This document shows positions 36,213 through 43,370 of a stretch of DNA of 64,000 nucleotides, piece after piece. The first letter of the stretch is position 1. Each line of letters starts with the position of its first letter. A program made the position numbers and the translations under genes. Under the pieces are notes generated by a model, which was not told the DNA's origin, did not search any database, and saw nothing but the letters and a program-made list of their open reading frames with translations. Source of the stretch: Hyphomicrobium sp. NDB2Meth4 (lineage in GTDB: Bacteria > Pseudomonadota > Alphaproteobacteria > Rhizobiales > Hyphomicrobiaceae); the NCBI RefSeq assembly GCF_900117445.1, contig NZ_FPEJ01000001.1:424501-488500 (forward strand), in the 5' to 3' direction.

Positions 36213-37631
36213 GTGTTGTTTAAAGTTGTCGATAAGAGAGTAAATAAGCCGCGCACTGAAATTCAAAGTCCGAAAGAGCCTGACTTTCTGCGGACCCGCG
36301 TTGACGATTATCACGTGCGCAGGAAGGTCGACCTCTGGCAGGGGACCCATCCCCTGCAGGGGAGAGCTCCGCGCCCCGGCGACATCAAAGTCCGCAGCAA
36401 TGATTATCTCTGCCTCGCCGGCCATCCCCATGTGATCGAGAGCGAGATCGCGGCCCTGCGCGCTGGCGGTCATGGCGATGCCGTCTCCCGCGTATGGATC
36501 CACCACGAGCGCGATGTCACGGGCGAGTTTGAGCAGCGCGTCGCCCGCCTGATGCTGGCCGAAGACTGCGTCCTCTGCTCCTCCGGCTACACCGCCAACG
36601 TCGGCCTGATCCAATCATTCGCGATGCGCGATGCGCCGGTCTATCTAGACATGAAGGCGCACATCTCGCTGCACGAGGGCGTCGTCAGCGCTGGCGCCCG
36701 CGCCGTCCTCTTCCGCCACAACGATCCACAGTCGCTCGATAAAGCCTTAGCCCAAAGCGGGCCGGGGCTCGTCTGTGTTGACGCGCTCTACAGCACCGAT
36801 GGCGACATCGCCCCCCTTGCCGAGTTGGTAGAGGTCTGTGAGCGCCACGGAGCGGCGCTGGTCGTTGACGAGACACACTCGTTCGGTGCCCAGGGCCCTG
36901 AGGGCGCCGGCCTCGTCGTCGCACTGGGTCTCGCCGATCGCGTCCACTTTAGAACTGTCGGGCTCTCCAAAGCTGTTGCCAGCCGCGGTGGCCTCGTCGT
37001 CGCCTCGCGACGGAACATTGAATACTTCCGCTACGAGGCGTTGCCCGCGATCTTCAGCACCTCCGTCATGCAGCACGAAGTCGCCGGCTTCGACGCCGTC
37101 CTCGACGTGTTCCAGACGGAGTATTGGCGCCGCGACAAGCTGCACGCCAACCACGCCTACCTCAAGGAGGGCCTGGATGCGCTCGGCTACAACGTGGCGG
37201 CATCGAAAGCGCAGATCATCGCGCTCGAGCCAGGCGACATCCGCCAGACCACACAGCTGCGTGACGCGCTGGAGAAGCGCGGCGTATTCGGCGCCATCTT
37301 CTTCCCGCCCGCAACGCCCGAGAAGCGCTGCCTCATCCGCTTTACGGTCAACTGTGGTCTGAGCCGCCAAGACCTAGATCGCATCATCGGGGTCTGCGAC
37401 GAAATCCGCGACGAGGTCGGCATGGCCGAGTGGCGCTCGACCAAGCGCAAATCGACCAGCCCTGGCCAATTGACGCCAAGCGCTGCGCGCAGGCCGCGGT
37501 CAGACCGCAGTCGCGTCCTCTCCGACTGGCTGAACCGCGGGCAAATCAATCGTGAAGCTGGTTCCGAAGTCGACCTCCGACTCGCACGAAATCGTCCCGC
37601 CGGCACTTTCCACAATCATCCGGCAGAATGA
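36213..37631 (+). CDS. cqsA: Alpha-hydroxyketone-type quorum-sensing autoinducer synthase (CqsA/LqsA family)
   Basis: A PLP-dependent alpha-oxoamine synthase fold of 472 residues. It matches Vibrio CqsA piece by piece: SNDYLCLAGHP, CSSGYTANVGLIQ, VYLDMKAHISLHEG, ALYSTDGDIAPLAELV, VVDETHSFGAQGPEGAGLV, LPAIFST, KRGVFGAIFFPPAT. The PLP lysine is Lys253 in VGLSKAVASRGG. CqsA enzymes condense an acyl-CoA with an amino acid-derived or SAM substrate to give CAI-1/LAI-1-type signals; the substrate here is unknown. The start is GTG at 36213 after GAGGGTGGG. The last 60 or so residues extend beyond Vibrio CqsA, and the final 132 bases overlap the convergent sensor gene. Two CtrA-type boxes precede it. 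A KBL or HemA role is disfavoured by these motifs and by the kinase next door. Confidence 0.9.
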   Translation: MLFKVVDKRVNKPRTEIQSPKEPDFLRTRVDDYHVRRKVDLWQGTHPLQGRAPRPGDIKVRSNDYLCLAGHPHVIESEIAALRAGGHGDAVSRVWIHHERDVTGEFEQRVARLMLAEDCVLCSSGYTANVGLIQSFAMRDAPVYLDMKAHISLHEGVVSAGARAVLFRHNDPQSLDKALAQSGPGLVCVDALYSTDGDIAPLAELVEVCERHGAALVVDETHSFGAQGPEGAGLVVALGLADRVHFRTVGLSKAVASRGGLVVASRRNIEYFRYEALPAIFSTSVMQHEVAGFDAVLDVFQTEYWRRDKLHANHAYLKEGLDALGYNVAASKAQIIALEPGDIRQTTQLRDALEKRGVFGAIFFPPATPEKRCLIRFTVNCGLSRQDLDRIIGVCDEIRDEVGMAEWRSTKRKSTSPGQLTPSAARRPRSDRSRVLSDWLNRGQINREAGSEVDLRLARNRPAGTFHNHPAE

Positions 37632-38852
37632 CAATCCGAGTCCGGTGCCGACACCGGGTCTCTGCGCCGACACGAACGGGATGAACAGGTAGTTGCGCAA
37701 CTCCGGGGGGACGCCCTCCCCGGTGTCGATGACAATAATCCGGTTCATCCCCTCGCCTTGCCGCAGCGAGATCGACAGATAGTGATCGCTCCCGCCCCGC
37801 GCCTCGATCGCCCGCAGACCATTCTTCATGAGATTGAAGAGGACGTGCGTCATCAGCAGATCGGATCCGCGAAACCGAAAGTCTTCGTCGATATCGAGGC
37901 GCACCAGCTCGCGCTGATTGGGCTTGAAGCTGTAACGCTCGATCGCCTGCTTCACCACCTGGCGCATGCTATGCAGTTCGCTCGCTGGCGATCCGCGGTG
38001 ATGTTGCGCCACGTTCGACAACAGCAGATCGATCACGGAGTTGGCCGACGTAATGTGTTGCCGCACCCGGCTGTGCGATGCCGCCAGCTTGTCGCGCGCC
38101 GGCGATGGCGGCAGTCGCGCGATGAGCCGCTCACATCCATCTGCCTCGAAGCGAATGCCAGTCAACGGCGTCCGGCACTCGTGCGCGACCTGGCTTGCGA
38201 GCGAAGCTGCGGCCTTGAGCTTTTCACGCGCGATCAGGTTGTCGCTGTACGCCAGACCGAAGATCGCCGTCAGCGCAAACATCAAGACGGGAAGCGTCGT
38301 CCAGTAGCCAATCGGTATTGGCGCACCGCCCGTCATCAGCAGGTAGGCAGCAATCGCCGCCAACGACCCGACGATGAGAACGACAATGGCGTTCACGAGA
38401 TCGTACAGCAGCACGACATAAATCAGCGCTGCCAGCGTCGACATCTGCCACGTGGAGTTGCTGTCGTTGAGCAGCAGCATCAGCGTGAAGAAGAAGGGCA
38501 GACTGAATAGAAAGGTGAAGTACGAAAAGGGCACCGCATACCGTTGCAACCGCCGGGGCCACCACGGCGATAGCGCCAGCGCAAGACAAAGAGCTGTGCC
38601 AATGCCACGCAGCAGCAAGCTCTCGTAAGGCTGCGGCAGCACATACTTCCAGGTCAGATAGAACACGGGAAAGCCGAGCACGCCGATAACGGCAGCCGCG
38701 CGAATCTTGCGCTGTGCGTGCGCGTGATACTCGATGTAACGGCGCGATAGCTCCTGCACCAGGCGCGAGACCGCGAACGGTCGCGCTTTGGCAGCGCTAC
38801 GCGACCCCCGCAGAAGCGGTCTTAGTAAATTGTGCTCAGCCAATTGGAACAT
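37500..38852 (-). CDS. cqsS: CqsS/LqsS-family sensor histidine kinase
   Basis: A 450-residue membrane sensor. About six TM segments (52-205) carry the family signatures GVLGFPVFYLTWKYVLPQPY (57-76) and LPFFFTLMLLLNDSNSTWQM (118-137), which parallel the ligand-binding membrane domain of Vibrio CqsS. Trp135 lies where autoinducer contacts are expected. The kinase core has H-box VAHECRTPLTG with His224, an N-box NLMKNGLRAI, and G-boxes DTGEGVP and GTGLGLSFCRMIV. Unlike Vibrio CqsS it has no C-terminal receiver, so it should pass phosphate directly to the LqsR-like protein encoded divergently. The ATG at 38852 lacks a strong ribosome site and the first 50 or so residues are extra, so a later start is possible. 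Confidence 0.88.
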   Translation of the reverse strand: MFQLAEHNLLRPLLRGSRSAAKARPFAVSRLVQELSRRYIEYHAHAQRKIRAAAVIGVLGFPVFYLTWKYVLPQPYESLLLRGIGTALCLALALSPWWPRRLQRYAVPFSYFTFLFSLPFFFTLMLLLNDSNSTWQMSTLAALIYVVLLYDLVNAIVVLIVGSLAAIAAYLLMTGGAPIPIGYWTTLPVLMFALTAIFGLAYSDNLIAREKLKAAASLASQVAHECRTPLTGIRFEADGCERLIARLPPSPARDKLAASHSRVRQHITSANSVIDLLLSNVAQHHRGSPASELHSMRQVVKQAIERYSFKPNQRELVRLDIDEDFRFRGSDLLMTHVLFNLMKNGLRAIEARGGSDHYLSISLRQGEGMNRIIVIDTGEGVPPELRNYLFIPFVSAQRPGVGTGLGLSFCRMIVESAGGTISCESEVDFGTSFTIDLPAVQPVGEDATAV

Positions 38853-38950
38853 TTAAACTTTTAGCAGTCACCGTACCGGATACGATACGAAAACCTAGTA
38901 CCAACATCCTTACGGAACGTGCATCGCATCTCTAAGGATCCGGCGGTACA

Positions 38951-39922
38951 ATGACGCCATTCTACCATCCTACTTCGATCCTCGTGCTTGACGATGATCC
39001 GCTTTTTCTCGAAAGCCTGGATTTTCAGTTTAGCGAAGAGGTCTCGTGCCAGACCTTCACACGCCCCGACGCAGCGCTGGAGCATCTCCGCGCCCAGGCC
39101 GACCAGCATCCCAACTTCGGACGCTACTTTCGCGATGTCTCTGAAATGCACCCCGGCAAAGCCAGTCGGTTCGGTGATCTCGTACTCAAACTGCAGCTTT
39201 CAGAGCTTCAGTCGATCATCGATGATAGAGCCCGCGAACAGCGCGTCTCCGTCGCCGTCGTCGACTTCGATATGCCGAAGATGACAGGCGTAGAGTTCTC
39301 GCGATCTATTCGCGACTTGCCGGTGAAGATTATCCTGCTCACAGGCAAAGCCGGCCTGGAAACGGCCATCGGCGCCTTCAATGAAGGCGTCATCGACTGC
39401 TTCCTACAGAAGCAGGACTCGAGCGTGACCTATGCCTTGCGCCGCGAGATCAACCGCCTGCAGAACCAGTACTTCGCTGAAATCTCTGCGCCAATTCAGA
39501 GTGCACTCGCCCTGCAGAAGCCCACTTTCTTCGACGACCCGACGTTCGTCGAACTATTCCGCGATCTCTCCGAAAAGTACGAGATCGTGGAACACTACAT
39601 CTCCGACGCGCCCCAGGGCATCATGATGCGTGACGCCGAGGGCAACGAGTACTTTCTCCTCATTTCCGACGCTGAAAGCGCTGCGAGCCAGTGTGCGGCC
39701 GCGGAAAGCCAGGGCGCGCCCGACGACATGGTGCGCCTCCTTCGCACTCGCAAGGCCCACGCGTGGTTCCCTACCAATGGCGGCCACTATCACCCCGATT
39801 ATCAATCGAGCTGGACGCGCTTCATCTGGCCCGCACAGTCTTTGTCGGCCTCCAGCCGCTGGTGCTACAGCGTCGTGAACCGCCAAGCCGATGAAATGCC
39901 GCTTCGCAGCCAAACCGCCTAA
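38951..39922 (+). CDS. lqsR: LqsR-like response regulator with expanded receiver domain
   Basis: A 323-residue regulator. The receiver begins ILVLDDDPLFLESL with the acidic pocket Asp14-16. The phosphoacceptor is Asp105 in VVDFDMPKMTG, about 50 residues later than usual, because of an insertion (about 48-95) between the first helix and the second conserved strand. Thr131 (ILLTGKAG) and Lys154 (FLQKQDS) complete the site. Legionella LqsR has the same architecture, with its phosphorylated Asp near 108. The C-terminal part (about 165-323) has no helix-turn-helix and is of unknown fold. It is divergent from the CqsS-type sensor, with a 98-base promoter gap. The reading frame continues open after the TAA (see 40001-40132). 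Confidence 0.87.
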   Translation: MTPFYHPTSILVLDDDPLFLESLDFQFSEEVSCQTFTRPDAALEHLRAQADQHPNFGRYFRDVSEMHPGKASRFGDLVLKLQLSELQSIIDDRAREQRVSVAVVDFDMPKMTGVEFSRSIRDLPVKIILLTGKAGLETAIGAFNEGVIDCFLQKQDSSVTYALRREINRLQNQYFAEISAPIQSALALQKPTFFDDPTFVELFRDLSEKYEIVEHYISDAPQGIMMRDAEGNEYFLLISDAESAASQCAAAESQGAPDDMVRLLRTRKAHAWFPTNGGHYHPDYQSSWTRFIWPAQSLSASSRWCYSVVNRQADEMPLRSQTA

Positions 39923-40000
39923 GGCCACCCACAAGAACTGCTGCGCGCGCATCCAGTAGTTCTGCCAGAAAAGCTGAGCAAGCCGGTGTCGGCGCGGCGG

Positions 40001-40132
40001 ATGGGCGCGACGACCCAGACGGCTGTAAAGGGTTCCGAAATCATACCCGGCGCCGCGCACCACGTTGAAGTGTCTTCGGAGCCGTACGAGATCACGCTCT
40101 GCGTGAAGTACTACTATGATGCCGCACCCTGA
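40001..40132 (+). CDS. Possible small ORF or in-frame remnant after lqsR
   Basis: This 43-codon ORF (MGATTQTAVKGSEIIPG..., ending CVKYYYDAAP) lies in the same frame as lqsR, and no stop occurs between the lqsR TAA (39922) and its TGA (40132). The codons favour G or C in third position, like the neighbours, although the six-frame background is noisy. It may be a short gene, a C-terminal segment of LqsR cut off by a nonsense change, or chance. No good ribosome site precedes the ATG. The remaining bases of the 344-base lqsR-GGDEF gap hold a small hairpin (40173-40189) and nothing else I can name. Confidence 0.3.
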   Translation: MGATTQTAVKGSEIIPGAAHHVEVSSEPYEITLCVKYYYDAAP

Positions 40133-40172
40133 GGTTGCCGTCGCGACCTGCCGCAATTCTGAGGGTCTGGCC

Positions 40173-40189
40173 CGCTAAACTATTTAGCG
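40173..40189. promoter_or_regulatory. Perfect inverted repeat CGCTAAA-CTA-TTTAGCG
   Basis: A 7-bp perfect palindrome with a 3-base spacer lies 94 bases before the GGDEF-EAL gene and 251 bases after lqsR. No T-run follows at once (ACCTTATTG). Its size suits an operator for a dimeric regulator; a weak terminator is the alternative. Confidence 0.4.
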
Positions 40190-40266
40190 ACCTTATTGTT
40201 ATCGGTTAGCATTGTGGAGACCATCAATCCGATAGAGTTGTTGGGACCCTGCGGCAACTCCAGGGA

Positions 40267-42165
40267 ATGCCACACGTGAGGAACAGTTTGCTCAAGCTTG
40301 CCCAAGAGGCGGGGAAGCAGGAAGGTGCGCGCGAAGGGAAAGCTCAGTCTCCCGCGCCGGCCGACGATGTCGCACGTCTGCAGGCAACATTCGAGCAGCA
40401 GCTCGGTACGCTCCTTCGTCGCAACGAGAAGCTCGAGCAACTGAATAACTGCTTTGAAGCTGCGCTCAATCACTTGGGCCGCGGCCTGTCGATGTTCGAC
40501 GGCGAGCAACGTCTCGTCGTCTGTAACAAGGCCTACGCCGACATTTATGTCCTGCCCGCGAACATGACACGCGCCGGCACGCCGCTTGCTGAAATCCTCT
40601 GCTATCATATGCAGCGTAAGGGCAAGAAGCTGACAAGGGCAGCCGCTCTCGAGTGGGTGAAAGAGCACGTTGCCAGGCTGCAGCACGGCAGCCCTCGCGA
40701 AGAGATTCAGAATCTTCCTGACGGCCGCGTTATCCGCGTGACGTACCAGCCTCTATCGAATGGCGGCTGGGTCGACATGCAGGAGGACATCACGGCCCAG
40801 CGTCAGTCGGACGAAAAAATCGAATGGCTTGCACGCCACGACACGCTGACCGAGATACCGAACCGCTTCCACTTCCGTGAGCGTCTCGAGCAGCAGTTCG
40901 AGACCTATGATCCCCGCCAGGGATTTGCCCTTCTCTGGATGGACCTCGACCGCTTCAAAGAGGTGAACGACCGCCTTGGCCACCTCGTCGGCGACGGCCT
41001 TCTGAAAAGCGTAGCTGCCCGGCTGAAGAGCAGCCTGCGTGCCGGCGACGTTGTCGGCCGCCTCGGCGGCGACGAGTTTGCCATTCTTCAAGTCGGCGTT
41101 GACCGCGAGGACCTCGCAGATAATCTCGCGCGGCGCCTGCTGCAAAACATCCGCGGCACCCACGATGTCTACGGACATTGCCTGCAGGTCGACGCCAGCA
41201 TCGGCGTCGCGCTGGCACCTCATCACGGCCAGGATCCCGAGCAATTGTTCGCCTGCGCCGACATGGCGCTCTACAGCGCCAAGTCTATGGGGCGCGGCAT
41301 CCATGCCATCTACGCTCCCGGAGCCGTCACCCCGTCCGCTTCGCCAAATCCCTTGCGCGCCGAGTTGCAGGACGCATTGGACCGCGGCGAGTTCGCTCTC
41401 CACTATCAGCCGATCGTCGATTTGCACGAGGGCCGCGTTTCCAGCTTCGAAGCCCTGATGCGCTCGCGGCACCCGAGCCGCGGCATGATCCCGCCTTCCG
41501 AATTCATCCCCATCGCCGAAGAGACCCGGCTGATCGTCCGCATGGGCAGTTGGGCTCTGCGTCAGGCATGCCTTGATGCCAAGGAGTGGCCGGACGGGAT
41601 CAAGGTCGCGGTGAACCTATCCGCCGTGCAGATCGAATCCAGCAATGTCTACGAGACGGTGATCGAAGCGCTCGAAGCGACCGGACTGCCGGCTCAGCGA
41701 CTGCAGCTCGAAATCACCGAGACGGTTCTGATGCGGGATCAGGCCCGCACGCAGGAGGTCCTGCGCAAGCTGCACGACCTTGGCGTGCTCATTTCGCTCG
41801 ACGATTTCGGCACCTGCTTTGCGACTTTGAACTACCTGCGCAGCTTCCCCTTCAAGAAGCTCAAGATCGACCGCAGCTTCGTGCGCGACATTCCCGAGCA
41901 CCACGACTGCGTGGCGATCGTCAAATCGGTGGCCGACCTCGCACGCGAATTGAACATGCGCTCAGTGGCGGAGGGCGTTGAGACCGCTGCCAGCCTCGCA
42001 GCAGTACGCGCCGCAGGCTATAGCGAAGCACAGGGCTTCTATTTCAGCCCGCCGGTTCGCGTGAGCGGCATCAAGCGCGCGATCAAGCAGTGCGCGCTGC
42101 GCCTTGCCGCGCTCGACGCAACAACGCCAGCCCCGAAGCCGCAGCCCCGGCGAACTCAGAAGTAG
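40267..42165 (+). CDS. PAS-GGDEF-EAL cyclic-di-GMP turnover protein
   Basis: A 632-residue cytoplasmic protein. A short coiled coil (about 30-60) is followed by a PAS-like sensor domain (GLSMFDGEQRLVVCNKAYADIY, about 75-175). The GGDEF domain (200-355) has an intact active site RLGGDEF (about 263-269) and an intact inhibitory site RAGD five residues before it. The EAL domain (365-620) has EALMRSRHP, VAVNLSAVQ, EITET, DDFG, KKLKIDRSF and AEGVET, so both cyclase and phosphodiesterase activities could be present. ATG at 40267 or GTG at 40276 (better spacing from CAGGGA). No TM segment. It lies next to the quorum-sensing genes, in the same direction as lqsR. Confidence 0.93.
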   Translation: MPHVRNSLLKLAQEAGKQEGAREGKAQSPAPADDVARLQATFEQQLGTLLRRNEKLEQLNNCFEAALNHLGRGLSMFDGEQRLVVCNKAYADIYVLPANMTRAGTPLAEILCYHMQRKGKKLTRAAALEWVKEHVARLQHGSPREEIQNLPDGRVIRVTYQPLSNGGWVDMQEDITAQRQSDEKIEWLARHDTLTEIPNRFHFRERLEQQFETYDPRQGFALLWMDLDRFKEVNDRLGHLVGDGLLKSVAARLKSSLRAGDVVGRLGGDEFAILQVGVDREDLADNLARRLLQNIRGTHDVYGHCLQVDASIGVALAPHHGQDPEQLFACADMALYSAKSMGRGIHAIYAPGAVTPSASPNPLRAELQDALDRGEFALHYQPIVDLHEGRVSSFEALMRSRHPSRGMIPPSEFIPIAEETRLIVRMGSWALRQACLDAKEWPDGIKVAVNLSAVQIESSNVYETVIEALEATGLPAQRLQLEITETVLMRDQARTQEVLRKLHDLGVLISLDDFGTCFATLNYLRSFPFKKLKIDRSFVRDIPEHHDCVAIVKSVADLARELNMRSVAEGVETAASLAAVRAAGYSEAQGFYFSPPVRVSGIKRAIKQCALRLAALDATTPAPKPQPRRTQK

Positions 42166-42185
42166 CCCTTGATGAACGTCGCGCG

Positions 42186-43154
42186 CTAAGCGTCGACAGC
42201 CACGCGGCTCTTTACCTCGTTAGGCGCACCGAAGTGCTCGAAGTAGCGCGGATCGATCTTTTCGACAGGTAGAATGATCAGCACGTCGGTAGTCCCGAAC
42301 TGCCGGTCGATCACTGCGCCATCGCCGACATAGGCACCGAGACGCAGATACCCCTTCACCAGCGGCGGCAACGCTTTCAGCGCCGCCTTGGCGTCGACCT
42401 TGTCGCGCGGCAGCCGGTCCATGTTGATGTAGAGATTGTCGTGCGCTCGGCAACGCCACTCGGGAGGCGCCAGCGCGTTGTGATGCAGGAAGCTGAGCGC
42501 CATCGCGTGTTGATCGGGATCGGTGCCAGCGAGGCTGGCGCAGCCAACCATCACATCGACTTTGTGCTCTCGCACATAGGTCCACAGACCATGCCAAAGC
42601 AGCTCGACCGTACGCTTGTTGCGATACGGCTCTAGCACGCATGAGCGCCCAAGCTCCATGAAGCGGTGATGCGGCTTCGATGCGATCAGCGGCGCGATAT
42701 CGTATTCGCTCTGCGTGTAGAAGCCCAACGTACGCTCGGCGATCTCCTGGCGCAGCACGCGATACGTGCCCACCACCTTCTGGCGGCGTGCCCCGCCCCA
42801 CGATTCGTTTGTCTGGCCAGCCGCCTCGTCGACCACTAGCAGATGATCGCAGACGGAATCGTAGGGGTCTTCATCCCTGCGGCGCAGTTCCGCCCGCAAC
42901 GACGGCACCGCCGACATTTCCTCGTAGAACACCTGGTAGCGCAGCCGCTGGGCAAGCTTGATGTCACGCCACTTGCGCGTGAGGCGCACTTCGAGATTGC
43001 CGATTTTGCCATAGACCTTGTCGGGCTTGCGCAAGGGGAATCCCGCGTTACCCGCATCACTCAGGGCGCGCAGTGCCAACAGACCGCCGGGGACCGCCTG
43101 CCACTTCGGGCTACGGGCCAACCGGGTGGCCATCCGCCGGGCCGCCTGCTTCAT
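42186..43154 (-). CDS. olsB: L-ornithine N(alpha)-acyltransferase OlsB
   Basis: A GNAT-fold protein of 322 residues of the OlsB family, which attaches a 3-hydroxyacyl group from ACP to ornithine to make lyso-ornithine lipid. Typical segments: LEVRLTRKWRDIKLAQRLRY (about 54-73), YDSVCDHLLVVDE, VGTYRVLRQE, FMELGRSCVLEPYRNKRTVE, MVGCASLAGTDPDQHAMALS. OlsB converges on the GGDEF-EAL gene with a 20-base gap. The PlsC-like protein at 15684-16565 may carry out the second acylation. Ornithine lipids replace phospholipids under phosphate limitation in many alphaproteobacteria. Confidence 0.9.
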   Translation of the reverse strand: MKQAARRMATRLARSPKWQAVPGGLLALRALSDAGNAGFPLRKPDKVYGKIGNLEVRLTRKWRDIKLAQRLRYQVFYEEMSAVPSLRAELRRRDEDPYDSVCDHLLVVDEAAGQTNESWGGARRQKVVGTYRVLRQEIAERTLGFYTQSEYDIAPLIASKPHHRFMELGRSCVLEPYRNKRTVELLWHGLWTYVREHKVDVMVGCASLAGTDPDQHAMALSFLHHNALAPPEWRCRAHDNLYINMDRLPRDKVDAKAALKALPPLVKGYLRLGAYVGDGAVIDRQFGTTDVLIILPVEKIDPRYFEHFGAPNEVKSRVAVDA

Positions 43155-43370
43155 CGCTAGATCTCTCCCCTGCCAGTCCCGCTGGCATCATACGATTCCC
43201 GAAGCCTGGCTTGAAGCGCCTTGCGCAGTCGGTCGAGCAGCGTTGTTGGCATCCCCCGCCAACTGCGCCGCATAGCATGTCTCCATGACAGACTTTTTAC
43301 TTGTTGCCCATGGGGGTAGCGCACTTTCGCTGATCATGTGTGCGAAATTGCGGGGGGCCTGCGGCGCAAT

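Noticed and set aside
36213-37631. Reading the PLP enzyme as 5-aminolevulinate synthase (HemA), KBL or BioF
   Set aside because: Several sequence blocks fit CqsA better than these relatives, and the neighbours are a CqsS-type kinase and an LqsR-like regulator.
39554-40156. A 200-codon minus-strand frame covering the end of lqsR and the following gap
   Set aside because: It is antisense to the conserved end of lqsR over most of its length, has no recognisable domain and no ribosome site that stands out.
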